Below the pieces are notes generated by a model, which saw only the letters and a list, made by a program, of their open reading frames with translations, was not told the DNA's origin and did not search any database. From contig JAJYBW010000216.1 in NCBI GenBank assembly GCA_021778815.1, positions 1 to 6,152 of the forward strand: DNA of 6,152 nt, written 5' to 3'. Shown here in pieces: positions 1 to 5,504 of the stretch. Each line of letters opens with the position of its first letter. Positions within the stretch are counted from its first letter, which is position 1. The position numbers and the translations under genes are program-made. The stretch comes from Acidobacteriota bacterium. GTDB lineage: Bacteria > Acidobacteriota > Terriglobia > Terriglobales > Acidobacteriaceae.

Positions 1-1335
1 GCTATGAATTGTCCCCTCCAACTGGGCATCCTCGACCAGGTTTAACATGGTTCGAAATTCCGGGCCCGGCCGATATCCAAGCGCGATCAAATCATACCCG
101 GTCATCAGCGGCGTGGGCCGAATATGCTCCGGCTCCGCTGTTTGATACCGCTCCAGCGCAAATTGGTAGAGCGAAAGATCTCTGTGGCTGGCCATGCAAT
201 CCATGCGATGTAGCGCCAGATGCTCATCAAACCGGTTGAGGCGGAAAAAGCGCTTCAGTGTTGAATCGCGCATTTTCTCGACGTCCGCAAAACGCATGTG
301 ATTCGCCACCAGCGCCATAATTTGCTCGGTATCGCTGTTGGACATACGCAGTCGACGGCAGATGTCCTCTGCCATGCGCACACCCACCTCTACGTGGCCA
401 TCGAAGCGGATGCGATCCGGCGCGACCCGAAATGTGGCGGGCTTGCCAACGTCGTGCAGAAGCGCTCCCCACGCCAGTGTCGCCGGGCTCCCCGCCGGCA
501 ATTGCTCCACCAGCATGAGCGTATGGATCCACACGTCGCCTTCGGGATGATATTGCGGCGGTTGCTCGACACCGCGCATGCGCGCGACTTCCGGCAGAAC
601 TTCCACCAGCAATCTGGTTTGCTCCAGCAGTTCAAATGCCTGCCGAGCCGCGCCTTCCGTCAGCATGCGCGTCAGTTCTTCGCGCACGCGTTCGCGGCTG
701 ACCTGATCGATCTCGGGGGCTGCCGCTCGAATGGCGCGCAGCGTATTGTTTTCGACCTCAAATCCAAATCGCGCCGCAAACCGAACCGCCCGCAGCATGC
801 GCAGCTTGTCTTCTGCAAATCGCTGGCTGGGATCGCCGATGGCGCGAATGATGCCTCGTTGCAGGTCTTCCCTGCCGCCGACAAAATCGAGAACCGCGTC
901 GCCGACACTTCCGGACGCATCAAGCCGTGCTGGATCAAGCAGCATGCCGTTGATGGTGAAGTCGCGCCGCAGAACATCGTGTTCGGCGGAGTCGGTGTAG
1001 CGAACGGCATCGGGCCTGCGGCCATCGCTATAGCCCTCATCGCTGCGAAACGTGGCGACTTCGGTAAGGATCTCCTTTGACTCGTAGGCGTCGACAACCA
1101 GCACCACACCAAATTGTGCGCCGACGGCGAATGTGCGCGGAAATATGGCCAGCACCTGCTCCGGCGTCGCGCTGGTGGCCACGTCGAAGTCCGATGGCTC
1201 CCGCCCTAGCAACAGATCGCGCACGCAACCGCCAGCAAAATACGCCGCATGGCCAGCTTTGCGCAGTCGATCCACAATCTGCGTTGCGGCCTGCTGACGC
1301 GCGAATGCGGGAACGGAAGGATGATGGACGGTCAT
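1..1335 (-). CDS. cca: CCA tRNA nucleotidyltransferase (3' end of gene beyond window)
   Basis: Adds or repairs the 3'-terminal CCA of tRNAs in the cytoplasm, using CTP and ATP without a nucleic-acid template. The frame is open for 445 codons from ATG at 1335 to the left edge with no stop. Seen in the protein: a class-II nucleotidyltransferase head with GGCVRD (35-40), the metal-binding pair D49/D51 in PSDFDVATS, motif B RRDFTINGM (123-131), and the EDKLR nucleotide-selecting motif (175-179) followed by MLRAVRFAARFGF. An HD-type domain follows, with H271, the H294-D295 pair in LLHDVGKP, H314 and H346. The last visible part, MTGYDLIALGYRPGPEF followed by LVEDAQLEG, resembles the usual C-terminus, so probably only a few dozen residues are missing. 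The loop between motifs A and B contains DGRRPDAV, which favours full CCA addition over a CC-only enzyme, though this is not decisive. Poly(A) polymerase is a less likely alternative. No strong Shine-Dalgarno precedes ATG 1335; no upstream in-frame ATG was seen. Confidence 0.93.
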   Translation of the reverse strand, partial: MTVHHPSVPAFARQQAATQIVDRLRKAGHAAYFAGGCVRDLLLGREPSDFDVATSATPEQVLAIFPRTFAVGAQFGVVLVVDAYESKEILTEVATFRSDEGYSDGRRPDAVRYTDSAEHDVLRRDFTINGMLLDPARLDASGSVGDAVLDFVGGREDLQRGIIRAIGDPSQRFAEDKLRMLRAVRFAARFGFEVENNTLRAIRAAAPEIDQVSRERVREELTRMLTEGAARQAFELLEQTRLLVEVLPEVARMRGVEQPPQYHPEGDVWIHTLMLVEQLPAGSPATLAWGALLHDVGKPATFRVAPDRIRFDGHVEVGVRMAEDICRRLRMSNSDTEQIMALVANHMRFADVEKMRDSTLKRFFRLNRFDEHLALHRMDCMASHRDLSLYQFALERYQTAEPEHIRPTPLMTGYDLIALGYRPGPEFRTMLNLVEDAQLEGTIHS

Positions 1336-1347
1336 TTCATGCAACCT

Positions 1348-1355
1348 GGAGAAGG
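1348..1355 (+). promoter_or_regulatory. Shine-Dalgarno sequence deciding the tsaD start
   Basis: GGAGAAGG lies 6 nt before ATG 1362. The next in-frame ATG, at 1389, has only CTTTACCATGGTGAC in front and no purine-rich site. This favours 1362 as the tsaD start even though the added residues lie outside the conserved domain. Confidence 0.6.
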
Positions 1356-1361
1356 CGGCCA

Positions 1362-2576
1362 ATGGAGCTCTGCCTTTACCATGGTGACATGCCTCCTACG
1401 CTTCCCTCCAGTTCTGACGCGGCGCAGACGCCGAAGCCGGTTTCCAGCTCTGGGCTGATTCTGGGGATTGAGAGTTCCTGCGACGAAACCGGAGCCGCCG
1501 TGGTTCGCGGCGGGGCGGAGGTCGTATCGAACGTGATCGCGTCGCAAATCCGCACCCATGCGCCCTATGGTGGCGTGGTGCCGGAGCTCGCGTCGCGTGA
1601 ACATCTGCAGAATATTGTTCCGGTAGTTCGCGCCGCGTTGCAGCAGGCTGGTTGCGGATTGGAAGACCTGGATGCAATCGCGGTCACCGAAGGACCGGGC
1701 CTGGCTGGAGCACTGCTGGTTGGCGTGATGTATGCCAAGGGAATGGCGTTCGCGTTGCAGAAGCCGCTGATCGCCGTCAACCATCTGGAAGGTCATATCC
1801 ACGCCGTGTTGCTGGAGGCGAAACGGCAGCAGCAATCACTGGCGCAGCCGACGCTGGCGCTGGTCGTTTCCGGCGGCCACACGCACTTGTATCTGGCGGA
1901 AGAGACGAACGGCACCTGGCACTATAAAAATGTCGGCAGAACCGTGGATGATGCTGCCGGCGAAGCGTTTGATAAAGTCTCCAAGCTCCTTGGGCTGGGC
2001 TATCCCGGCGGACCGTGGATTGACTGGCTGGCGCAGCACGGAGACCCGCATGCCGTTCCCTTCGGCCCCATCACAGTGAAGCAAAAACCGTATCGTGCCC
2101 CGCAGAAACAAAGTCCGCGATTTTTATTTTCCTTCAGCGGATTGAAGACGGCAGTCCTGCGCTATGTGCAGGTCCATGACATGAAGAGCTCGATTGAAGC
2201 TCGCCGGACAGCGTTGGCAAAACTCGTCGATGCAAAACCTGCCGACGCGCTAGCTCTCTGCGATACAGAAACGCTCAACCTGACCGCATCGTTTCAGCGC
2301 GCGGTGGTGGATGACCTGGTTCGCAAAACGTTCAAGGCAGCGGAAAGCTTTCATGCGGCGAGCATTGTGGTTTCTGGAGGGGTGGCCGCAAATCGCGAAC
2401 TGCGCCAGCACTTTTTGTCTGAAGGCAGAAAGCGCCGCCTGCCGGTCACATTTCCAGCGCTGGAACTTTCCACGGACAATGCCGCCATGATTGCCGCCGC
2501 CGCATGGCCGAAATTTGTGGCGGGAGACGTCGCCACGCACAACCTGACCGCCGAACCGTCGCTGTCGTTGGGCTAG
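1362..2576 (+). CDS. tsaD: tRNA threonylcarbamoyladenosine biosynthesis protein TsaD
   Basis: Transfers the threonylcarbamoyl group from threonylcarbamoyl-AMP to A37 of ANN-decoding tRNAs to form t6A. In bacteria it works in the cytoplasm with TsaB and TsaE, neither of which is in this window. The 404-residue protein has the Kae1/TsaD/YgjD ASKHA fold signatures: ILGIESSCDETGAAVV (33-48), the metal-binding HLEGH (H141, H145), LVVSGGHTHLYL (167-178), GRTVDDAAGEAFDKVSKLLG (192-211), FSFSGLKTAVLRY (256-268), VSGGVAANRELR (337-348) and STDNAAM with metal ligand D372. The family is usually about 340 residues. The excess is a roughly 30-residue N-terminal tail rich in S, P and T, plus about 26 extra residues between FSGLKT and the AVVDDL helix (about 271-303). 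The start at 1362 is chosen on its Shine-Dalgarno; 1389 (395 aa) is the alternative. The frame stays open upstream to 1077, but that part is antisense to cca and is not believed. The gene is divergent from cca and 43 bp before cysS. Confidence 0.95.
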   Translation: MELCLYHGDMPPTLPSSSDAAQTPKPVSSSGLILGIESSCDETGAAVVRGGAEVVSNVIASQIRTHAPYGGVVPELASREHLQNIVPVVRAALQQAGCGLEDLDAIAVTEGPGLAGALLVGVMYAKGMAFALQKPLIAVNHLEGHIHAVLLEAKRQQQSLAQPTLALVVSGGHTHLYLAEETNGTWHYKNVGRTVDDAAGEAFDKVSKLLGLGYPGGPWIDWLAQHGDPHAVPFGPITVKQKPYRAPQKQSPRFLFSFSGLKTAVLRYVQVHDMKSSIEARRTALAKLVDAKPADALALCDTETLNLTASFQRAVVDDLVRKTFKAAESFHAASIVVSGGVAANRELRQHFLSEGRKRRLPVTFPALELSTDNAAMIAAAAWPKFVAGDVATHNLTAEPSLSLG

Positions 2577-2603
2577 ATCACTTTCATTTTCGTGGATTGC
2601 CCG

Positions 2604-2609
2604 TACAAT
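2604..2609 (+). promoter_or_regulatory. candidate -10 box of cysS
   Basis: TACAAT matches the sigma-70 -10 consensus at five of six positions. It ends 10 nt before the cysS ATG at 2620. No good -35 hexamer is present; the region around 2581-2587 reads CTTTCAT. Standard spacing puts transcription start near 2616, leaving a leader of about 4 nt. There is also no Shine-Dalgarno before the ATG, which fits a leaderless or near-leaderless message. Read-through from tsaD across the 43-bp gap is an alternative or additional source of transcript. Confidence 0.35.
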
Positions 2610-2619
2610 CAGAAATTGC

Positions 2620-4098
2620 ATGTCACTTCGCCTCTATAACACGCTCAGCGGACAGGTCGAGGAGCTGAAGCCGCAGCCGGGAAAGCCGCTCGGCATGTAC
2701 GCCTGCGGGCCCACAGTGTACGACTACGGCCACATTGGCAACTTCCGCACGTTTATTCACGTGGACATTCTGCGGCGCTTTCTGAAGCTGGAGGGTGTGC
2801 CACTGCGGCACGTCATGAACATTACCGATGTCGATGACAAGATCATGGCCAAGGCGGCGGCGGCAGGCCAATCCATTGGCGATTACACGGCCAAGTATGA
2901 AGCTGCTTTCCTGGAAGATCTGAAGGCTTTGGGCATCGAACAACCGGAATACCTGGCGCGAGCGACAGAGAATATTTCGCTCATGGTCGGCTTGGTTGAG
3001 AAGCTGGTCGAGCGGGGCTGCGCGTATAGGGGCGAAAACGGCTCGTATTACTTTCGGATTGCCAGCTTTCCTGGATACGGCAAACTCTCAAAAAAAGATT
3101 TGGCCGGAATGGAAGACGGAGCGCGTGTCGACGTCGATGAATATGACAAGGACAGCGCCCGGGATTTCGCACTGTGGAAGGCGGCCAAGCCTGACGAGTT
3201 TCACTGGGACACGGAACTCGGTCCCGGTCGGCCGGGCTGGCATATTGAATGCTCCGCCATGGCGACAGCCTATCTGGGCGAGACTTTCGACCTGCACACG
3301 GGCGGCGAAGACCTGATGTTCCCTCATCATGAAAATGAGATTGCGCAGTCGGAGTCGGCCAGCGGAAAAACTTTCGCGCGACACTGGATGCACATTCGCT
3401 TTCTGCTGGTGGAAGGCAAGAAGATGTCGAAGTCGCTGGGGAACTTTTACACGCTGCGCGATCTGTTGCTGCGCGGGTACAAGGCCTCTGCGATTCGATT
3501 TTTGCTGACCGCAGTTCCCTATCGCAACCAGTTGAATTTCACGTTCGAGGGGCTGACAGAAGCGACCAACGCGGTGGAGCGGCTGCGCACCTTTGCTCAG
3601 CGCATGCGCACCGGCGAGTTCCCCGCGGGCAGCGATGCATCCATTCTGGAAGCGACGCAACGCGCAGGGAAAAATTTCATTGCGTCGCTGGAAGATGATC
3701 TGAATACCGCCGAAGCACGAGCCGCAATTTTCGAACTGGTTCGTTTGGCCAACTCCAGCGCGGATCGCGGCGAATTGAAGCAAGACAATATCGCGCCAAT
3801 TCTTGAAGTGCTGGCAAAGTTTGACCAGGTATTCGCGGTGCTGGAAGATCACGACGATGCGGTGACGCGATTCGCTTTGGACTGGGCGGCCAAGGAAAAC
3901 CGCCTGAACGAGGCCACGCCGGAATTGGTCGCTGGATATTCCTTGAGTCCAGAAGCCATCGACAAGTTAGTGGAGGAACGGACCCAGGCGCGCAAAGCTC
4001 GGAATTTCGCGCACGCCGACGCCATTCGCAAGGAGCTTGCCGAAAAAGGCATCCTGCTGGAAGACAGCGCCGACGGAGTTCGCTGGCACAGAAAATAA
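2620..4098 (+). CDS. cysS: cysteinyl-tRNA synthetase
   Basis: Class-I aminoacyl-tRNA synthetase that charges tRNA-Cys with cysteine using ATP, in the cytoplasm. The 492-residue protein carries the zinc and cysteine-binding ligands C29 (in YACGPTVYDYGHIGNFRT), C211 (in WHIECSAM), H236 and E240 (in HTGGEDLMFPHHENEIAQSE). The HIGH-type signature is HIGN (38-41) and the KMSKS loop is KKMSKSLGNF (267-276). NITDVDDKI (67-75) is also typical. A helical DALR-like region follows. The C-terminus, with QARKARNFAHADAIRKELAE followed by a GILLED segment, is the usual CysRS tail. The length is somewhat above the E. coli enzyme (about 461), with the extra residues mostly in the region around 405-450. ATG 2620 starts the conserved N-terminus directly; no Shine-Dalgarno is seen. 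It follows tsaD by 43 bp and converges with the transporter gene. The 38-bp gap between the two stops has no convincing terminator hairpin. Confidence 0.97.
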   Translation: MSLRLYNTLSGQVEELKPQPGKPLGMYACGPTVYDYGHIGNFRTFIHVDILRRFLKLEGVPLRHVMNITDVDDKIMAKAAAAGQSIGDYTAKYEAAFLEDLKALGIEQPEYLARATENISLMVGLVEKLVERGCAYRGENGSYYFRIASFPGYGKLSKKDLAGMEDGARVDVDEYDKDSARDFALWKAAKPDEFHWDTELGPGRPGWHIECSAMATAYLGETFDLHTGGEDLMFPHHENEIAQSESASGKTFARHWMHIRFLLVEGKKMSKSLGNFYTLRDLLLRGYKASAIRFLLTAVPYRNQLNFTFEGLTEATNAVERLRTFAQRMRTGEFPAGSDASILEATQRAGKNFIASLEDDLNTAEARAAIFELVRLANSSADRGELKQDNIAPILEVLAKFDQVFAVLEDHDDAVTRFALDWAAKENRLNEATPELVAGYSLSPEAIDKLVEERTQARKARNFAHADAIRKELAEKGILLEDSADGVRWHRK

Positions 4099-4136
4099 TC
4101 TTGTCTTGGGTGCTTTCGTCAAAATGGAAATGCCCC

Positions 4137-5093
4137 CTAGTTCTCGACCGCCAGCGATTCAATCTCCGGGATTTCGTGGTCTGGCTGCATTTTGGAGGAG
4201 GTCACCAAAAAGACCGCCACCAGAATCATGACCATACCGATCCACTCATTGCCATACATGTGCTCACCCAGCACAATCGCTCCCAGCAACACGGCCACCA
4301 TGGGATTGACATACGCGTAGGTCGCCACTTTGGACACCGGAACATTCTGCAATAGCCAGGTGTAAGCAGAGAATCCAGTCAGCGACCCAAACAGGACAAG
4401 AAACGCAATTGCGGAAACGCTCTCGTGGTTCCAAGTGGCGCGTCCCCATTGGTGGCGAAAGGTTGCCAGCATTAAATCGCACACGCAGGCAGCCAGCATT
4501 TCCCAGCCGGCGCAGACAAAAGGATCGAGCGAAAAGCGCGTGCCGCGCGACCAGACAGATCCAATAGAAAACGATAGTGCGCCCACCAGCAAGACTCCAA
4601 TGGCGACCAACTGATGCCAGTCGCCGCGGAAACCGGTGCGAGCGCTGGGAAACGCGAGAACGACAAGACCAATAAATCCCAGCGCTAGACCGATTTCGCC
4701 CCGCATACGCAGCCTCTCTCCATGCGGCATTAACCACTCAATCACGGCGATGTATACGGGAATAATGGCGACCAGCAGCGCTGCAAGGCCGCTGGGAAGG
4801 TAGAACTCCGCCCACACCAACCCGACGTTGCCGAAAAACAGCATCAGCACGCCGAGGATAAAAAGACGGCGCATCTCTCGCATACTGCCCAACAAGCGCT
4901 TTCCGCGGAGCGCCCTGAAGGCGAGCATCGCGGAGCCGCCAATCAACAGCCGCACACCCGCCAGCGCCGGAGCTGGAACGAAATGCACGCCGAGCCGCGC
5001 AGCCGTATACGTGGCGCCCCAGCAAACATACACGCAGGCAAATGCAAACATGACGGCAGAGGAAGAAGCGTGACCGGTGCGGGGAGTCTCCAT
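4137..5093 (-). CDS. EamA/DMT-family transporter (YedA-like)
   Basis: Predicted inner-membrane exporter of the drug/metabolite transporter superfamily. Relatives export amino acids or other small metabolites, but the substrate cannot be told from sequence. The 318-residue protein is made of about ten hydrophobic segments in two EamA repeats: roughly 13-30, 42-60, 76-94, 102-120, 132-149 (first half) and 160-178, 190-210, 226-245, 256-277, 282-298 (second half). Family-like stretches are CWGATYTAARLGVHF near the start, AEFYLPSGLAALLVAIIPVY in the first repeat, and FGSLTGFSAYTWLL plus ATYAYVNPMVAVLLGAIVLGE in the second. The last is a hallmark of this family, and the whole protein recalls E. 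coli YedA. The tail from about 299 is short, charged and cytoplasmic in character. ATG 5093 has GGAG only 3 nt upstream, close but usable. A TAAAAT -10-like box (5105-5110, minus strand) sits even closer than normal. The gene converges with cysS and diverges from the aminotransferase. Confidence 0.92.
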   Translation of the reverse strand: METPRTGHASSSAVMFAFACVYVCWGATYTAARLGVHFVPAPALAGVRLLIGGSAMLAFRALRGKRLLGSMREMRRLFILGVLMLFFGNVGLVWAEFYLPSGLAALLVAIIPVYIAVIEWLMPHGERLRMRGEIGLALGFIGLVVLAFPSARTGFRGDWHQLVAIGVLLVGALSFSIGSVWSRGTRFSLDPFVCAGWEMLAACVCDLMLATFRHQWGRATWNHESVSAIAFLVLFGSLTGFSAYTWLLQNVPVSKVATYAYVNPMVAVLLGAIVLGEHMYGNEWIGMVMILVAVFLVTSSKMQPDHEIPEIESLAVEN

Positions 5094-5172
5094 GATCTCC
5101 GATTATTTTAGGTGACCCGCGCGTGTTCGCAGATGCAAGTGGACAAGCGATTTGCGCCGCGCAGAATTTTTA

Positions 5173-5190
5173 TGGCAACCATTTTTGCCA
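5173..5190. repeat. inverted repeat TGGCAA-N6-TTGCCA, candidate operator
   Basis: Two perfect 6-bp arms are separated by 6 nt (CCATTT), giving an 18-bp dyad in an AT-rich patch. The right arm ends 7 nt before the -10-like TATACT at 5198. The dyad therefore covers the place of the -35 element, as expected for the site of a dimeric regulator. Its centre is also about 88 bp upstream of the divergent transporter start, so either or both genes could be controlled. No regulator gene is in the window and no family can be named from this motif alone. Confidence 0.4.
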
Positions 5191-5197
5191 ATCACGC

Positions 5198-5203
5198 TAT
5201 ACT
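5198..5203 (+). promoter_or_regulatory. candidate -10 box upstream of the aminotransferase
   Basis: TATACT matches the sigma-70 -10 consensus at five of six positions. At 16-18 bp spacing there is no recognisable -35 hexamer (GGCAACCA is found instead). This would fit a weak or activator-dependent promoter, given the overlapping inverted repeat. Predicted start of transcription is near 5210, leaving about 295 nt of leader before the aminotransferase ATG, or about 12 nt before the small ORF at 5222. Confidence 0.35.
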
Positions 5204-5221
5204 GGTTCCATCAGGCTTCCT

Positions 5222-5356
5222 ATGCGCAGACCCTCTGCCACAAATGTCGAGCCCGGCTGTCACATCCCCACTACTCGTGTGGGAAAAGAGCATCCGCGAC
5301 CGCACCTGCACAGCCTGCCCACTTGGCTGCGACCTAGTCTGTTCGGCAGCGACTAA
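5222..5356 (+). CDS. possible small ORF, 44 aa, unknown
   Basis: ATG 5222 opens a 44-codon frame ending in TAA at 5354-5356. Only a weak AGG (5213-5215) lies 6 nt before the start, but the start falls about 12 nt downstream of the transcription start predicted from TATACT 5198-5203. The peptide begins MRRPSATNVEPGCHIP, is rich in Arg, Pro, His and Ser, and has no membrane segment or domain I recognise. Overlapping frames are open too, so this may be chance in GC-rich DNA. If real, it would be a short leader or stand-alone small protein ahead of the aminotransferase. Confidence 0.15.
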   Translation: MRRPSATNVEPGCHIPTTRVGKEHPRPHLHSLPTWLRPSLFGSD

Positions 5357-5492
5357 GCTGTCCGCACCTCGTCTGGCGAACACACGAGCGTGAGCCCTGC
5401 CCCAATCGGCTTCGAAAAATCCTTGAGTTTCTCACACTGAAATTTGCTCGGCTGGCGCCACTTGTCAGTCCGCACCCACACTTCCAATTGCG

Positions 5493-5499
5493 AGGAGAG
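5493..5499 (+). promoter_or_regulatory. ribosome-binding site of the aminotransferase
   Basis: AGGAGAG lies 5 nt before ATG 5505, and its AGGAG core lies 7 nt before it. This is the best Shine-Dalgarno in the window and fixes the start of the downstream gene, whose N-terminal residues before the conserved domain could otherwise be trimmed. Confidence 0.75.
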
Positions 5500-5504
5500 C
5501 GACG

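Larger units (their letters stand above)
5094..5504. other. intergenic region between divergent transporter and aminotransferase
   Basis: This 411-bp stretch has no recognisable conserved gene. It holds a short inverted repeat (5173-5190), a -10-like box on the plus strand (5198-5203), a possible 44-codon ORF (5222-5356) and the aminotransferase ribosome-binding site (5493-5499). It also contains an 8-bp palindrome TGGCGCCA at 5453-5460. Several short open frames exist on both strands, but none has both a good start site and a recognisable product. I see no tRNA, known riboswitch or clear intrinsic terminator in it. Confidence 0.7.

Noticed and set aside
298..1080. Long plus-strand open frame of 260 codons
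   Set aside because: It is antisense to cca, whose minus-strand frame shows all expected nucleotidyltransferase and HD motifs. The plus-strand product has no recognisable domain, and long antisense frames are common in GC-rich DNA.
1077..1361. N-terminal extension of the tsaD frame by 95 codons
   Set aside because: This part is antisense to cca and Arg-rich, without family similarity. The Shine-Dalgarno at 1348-1355 supports starting at 1362.
3088..3852. Minus-strand open frame of 254 codons inside cysS
   Set aside because: It is a shadow of cysS, whose full set of zinc ligands and HIGN/KMSKS motifs is in the plus-strand frame.
4109..4134. Terminator hairpin between the convergent cysS and transporter genes
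   Set aside because: GGTGCTTTC and GGAAATGCC can pair only with several G-U pairs and one mismatch, and no T-run follows on either strand.
5173..5190. Sigma-54 promoter (GG-N10-GC) at TGGCAACCATTTTTGCCA
   Set aside because: Here the GG and GC elements are separated by 11 nt instead of the strict 10, and the base after TGGCA is A instead of C. The dyad symmetry explains the sequence better.
5274..5388. Long-range pairing CTCGTGTG (5274-5281) with CACACGAG (5381-5388)
   Set aside because: An 8-bp complementary pair is expected about once by chance in a region of this size, and neither flank extends the pairing.
5244..5393. Cysteine-rich small protein (CTACPLGCDLVC) in another frame of the intergenic region
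   Set aside because: The cysteine spacing looks metal-site-like, but the ATG at 5244 has no ribosome site. The frame overlaps another open frame, and nothing else supports coding.
5405..5425. tRNA T-loop-like TTCGAAAAATCC
   Set aside because: The flanks cannot form a 5-bp T-stem, and no acceptor, D or anticodon arm is found nearby.
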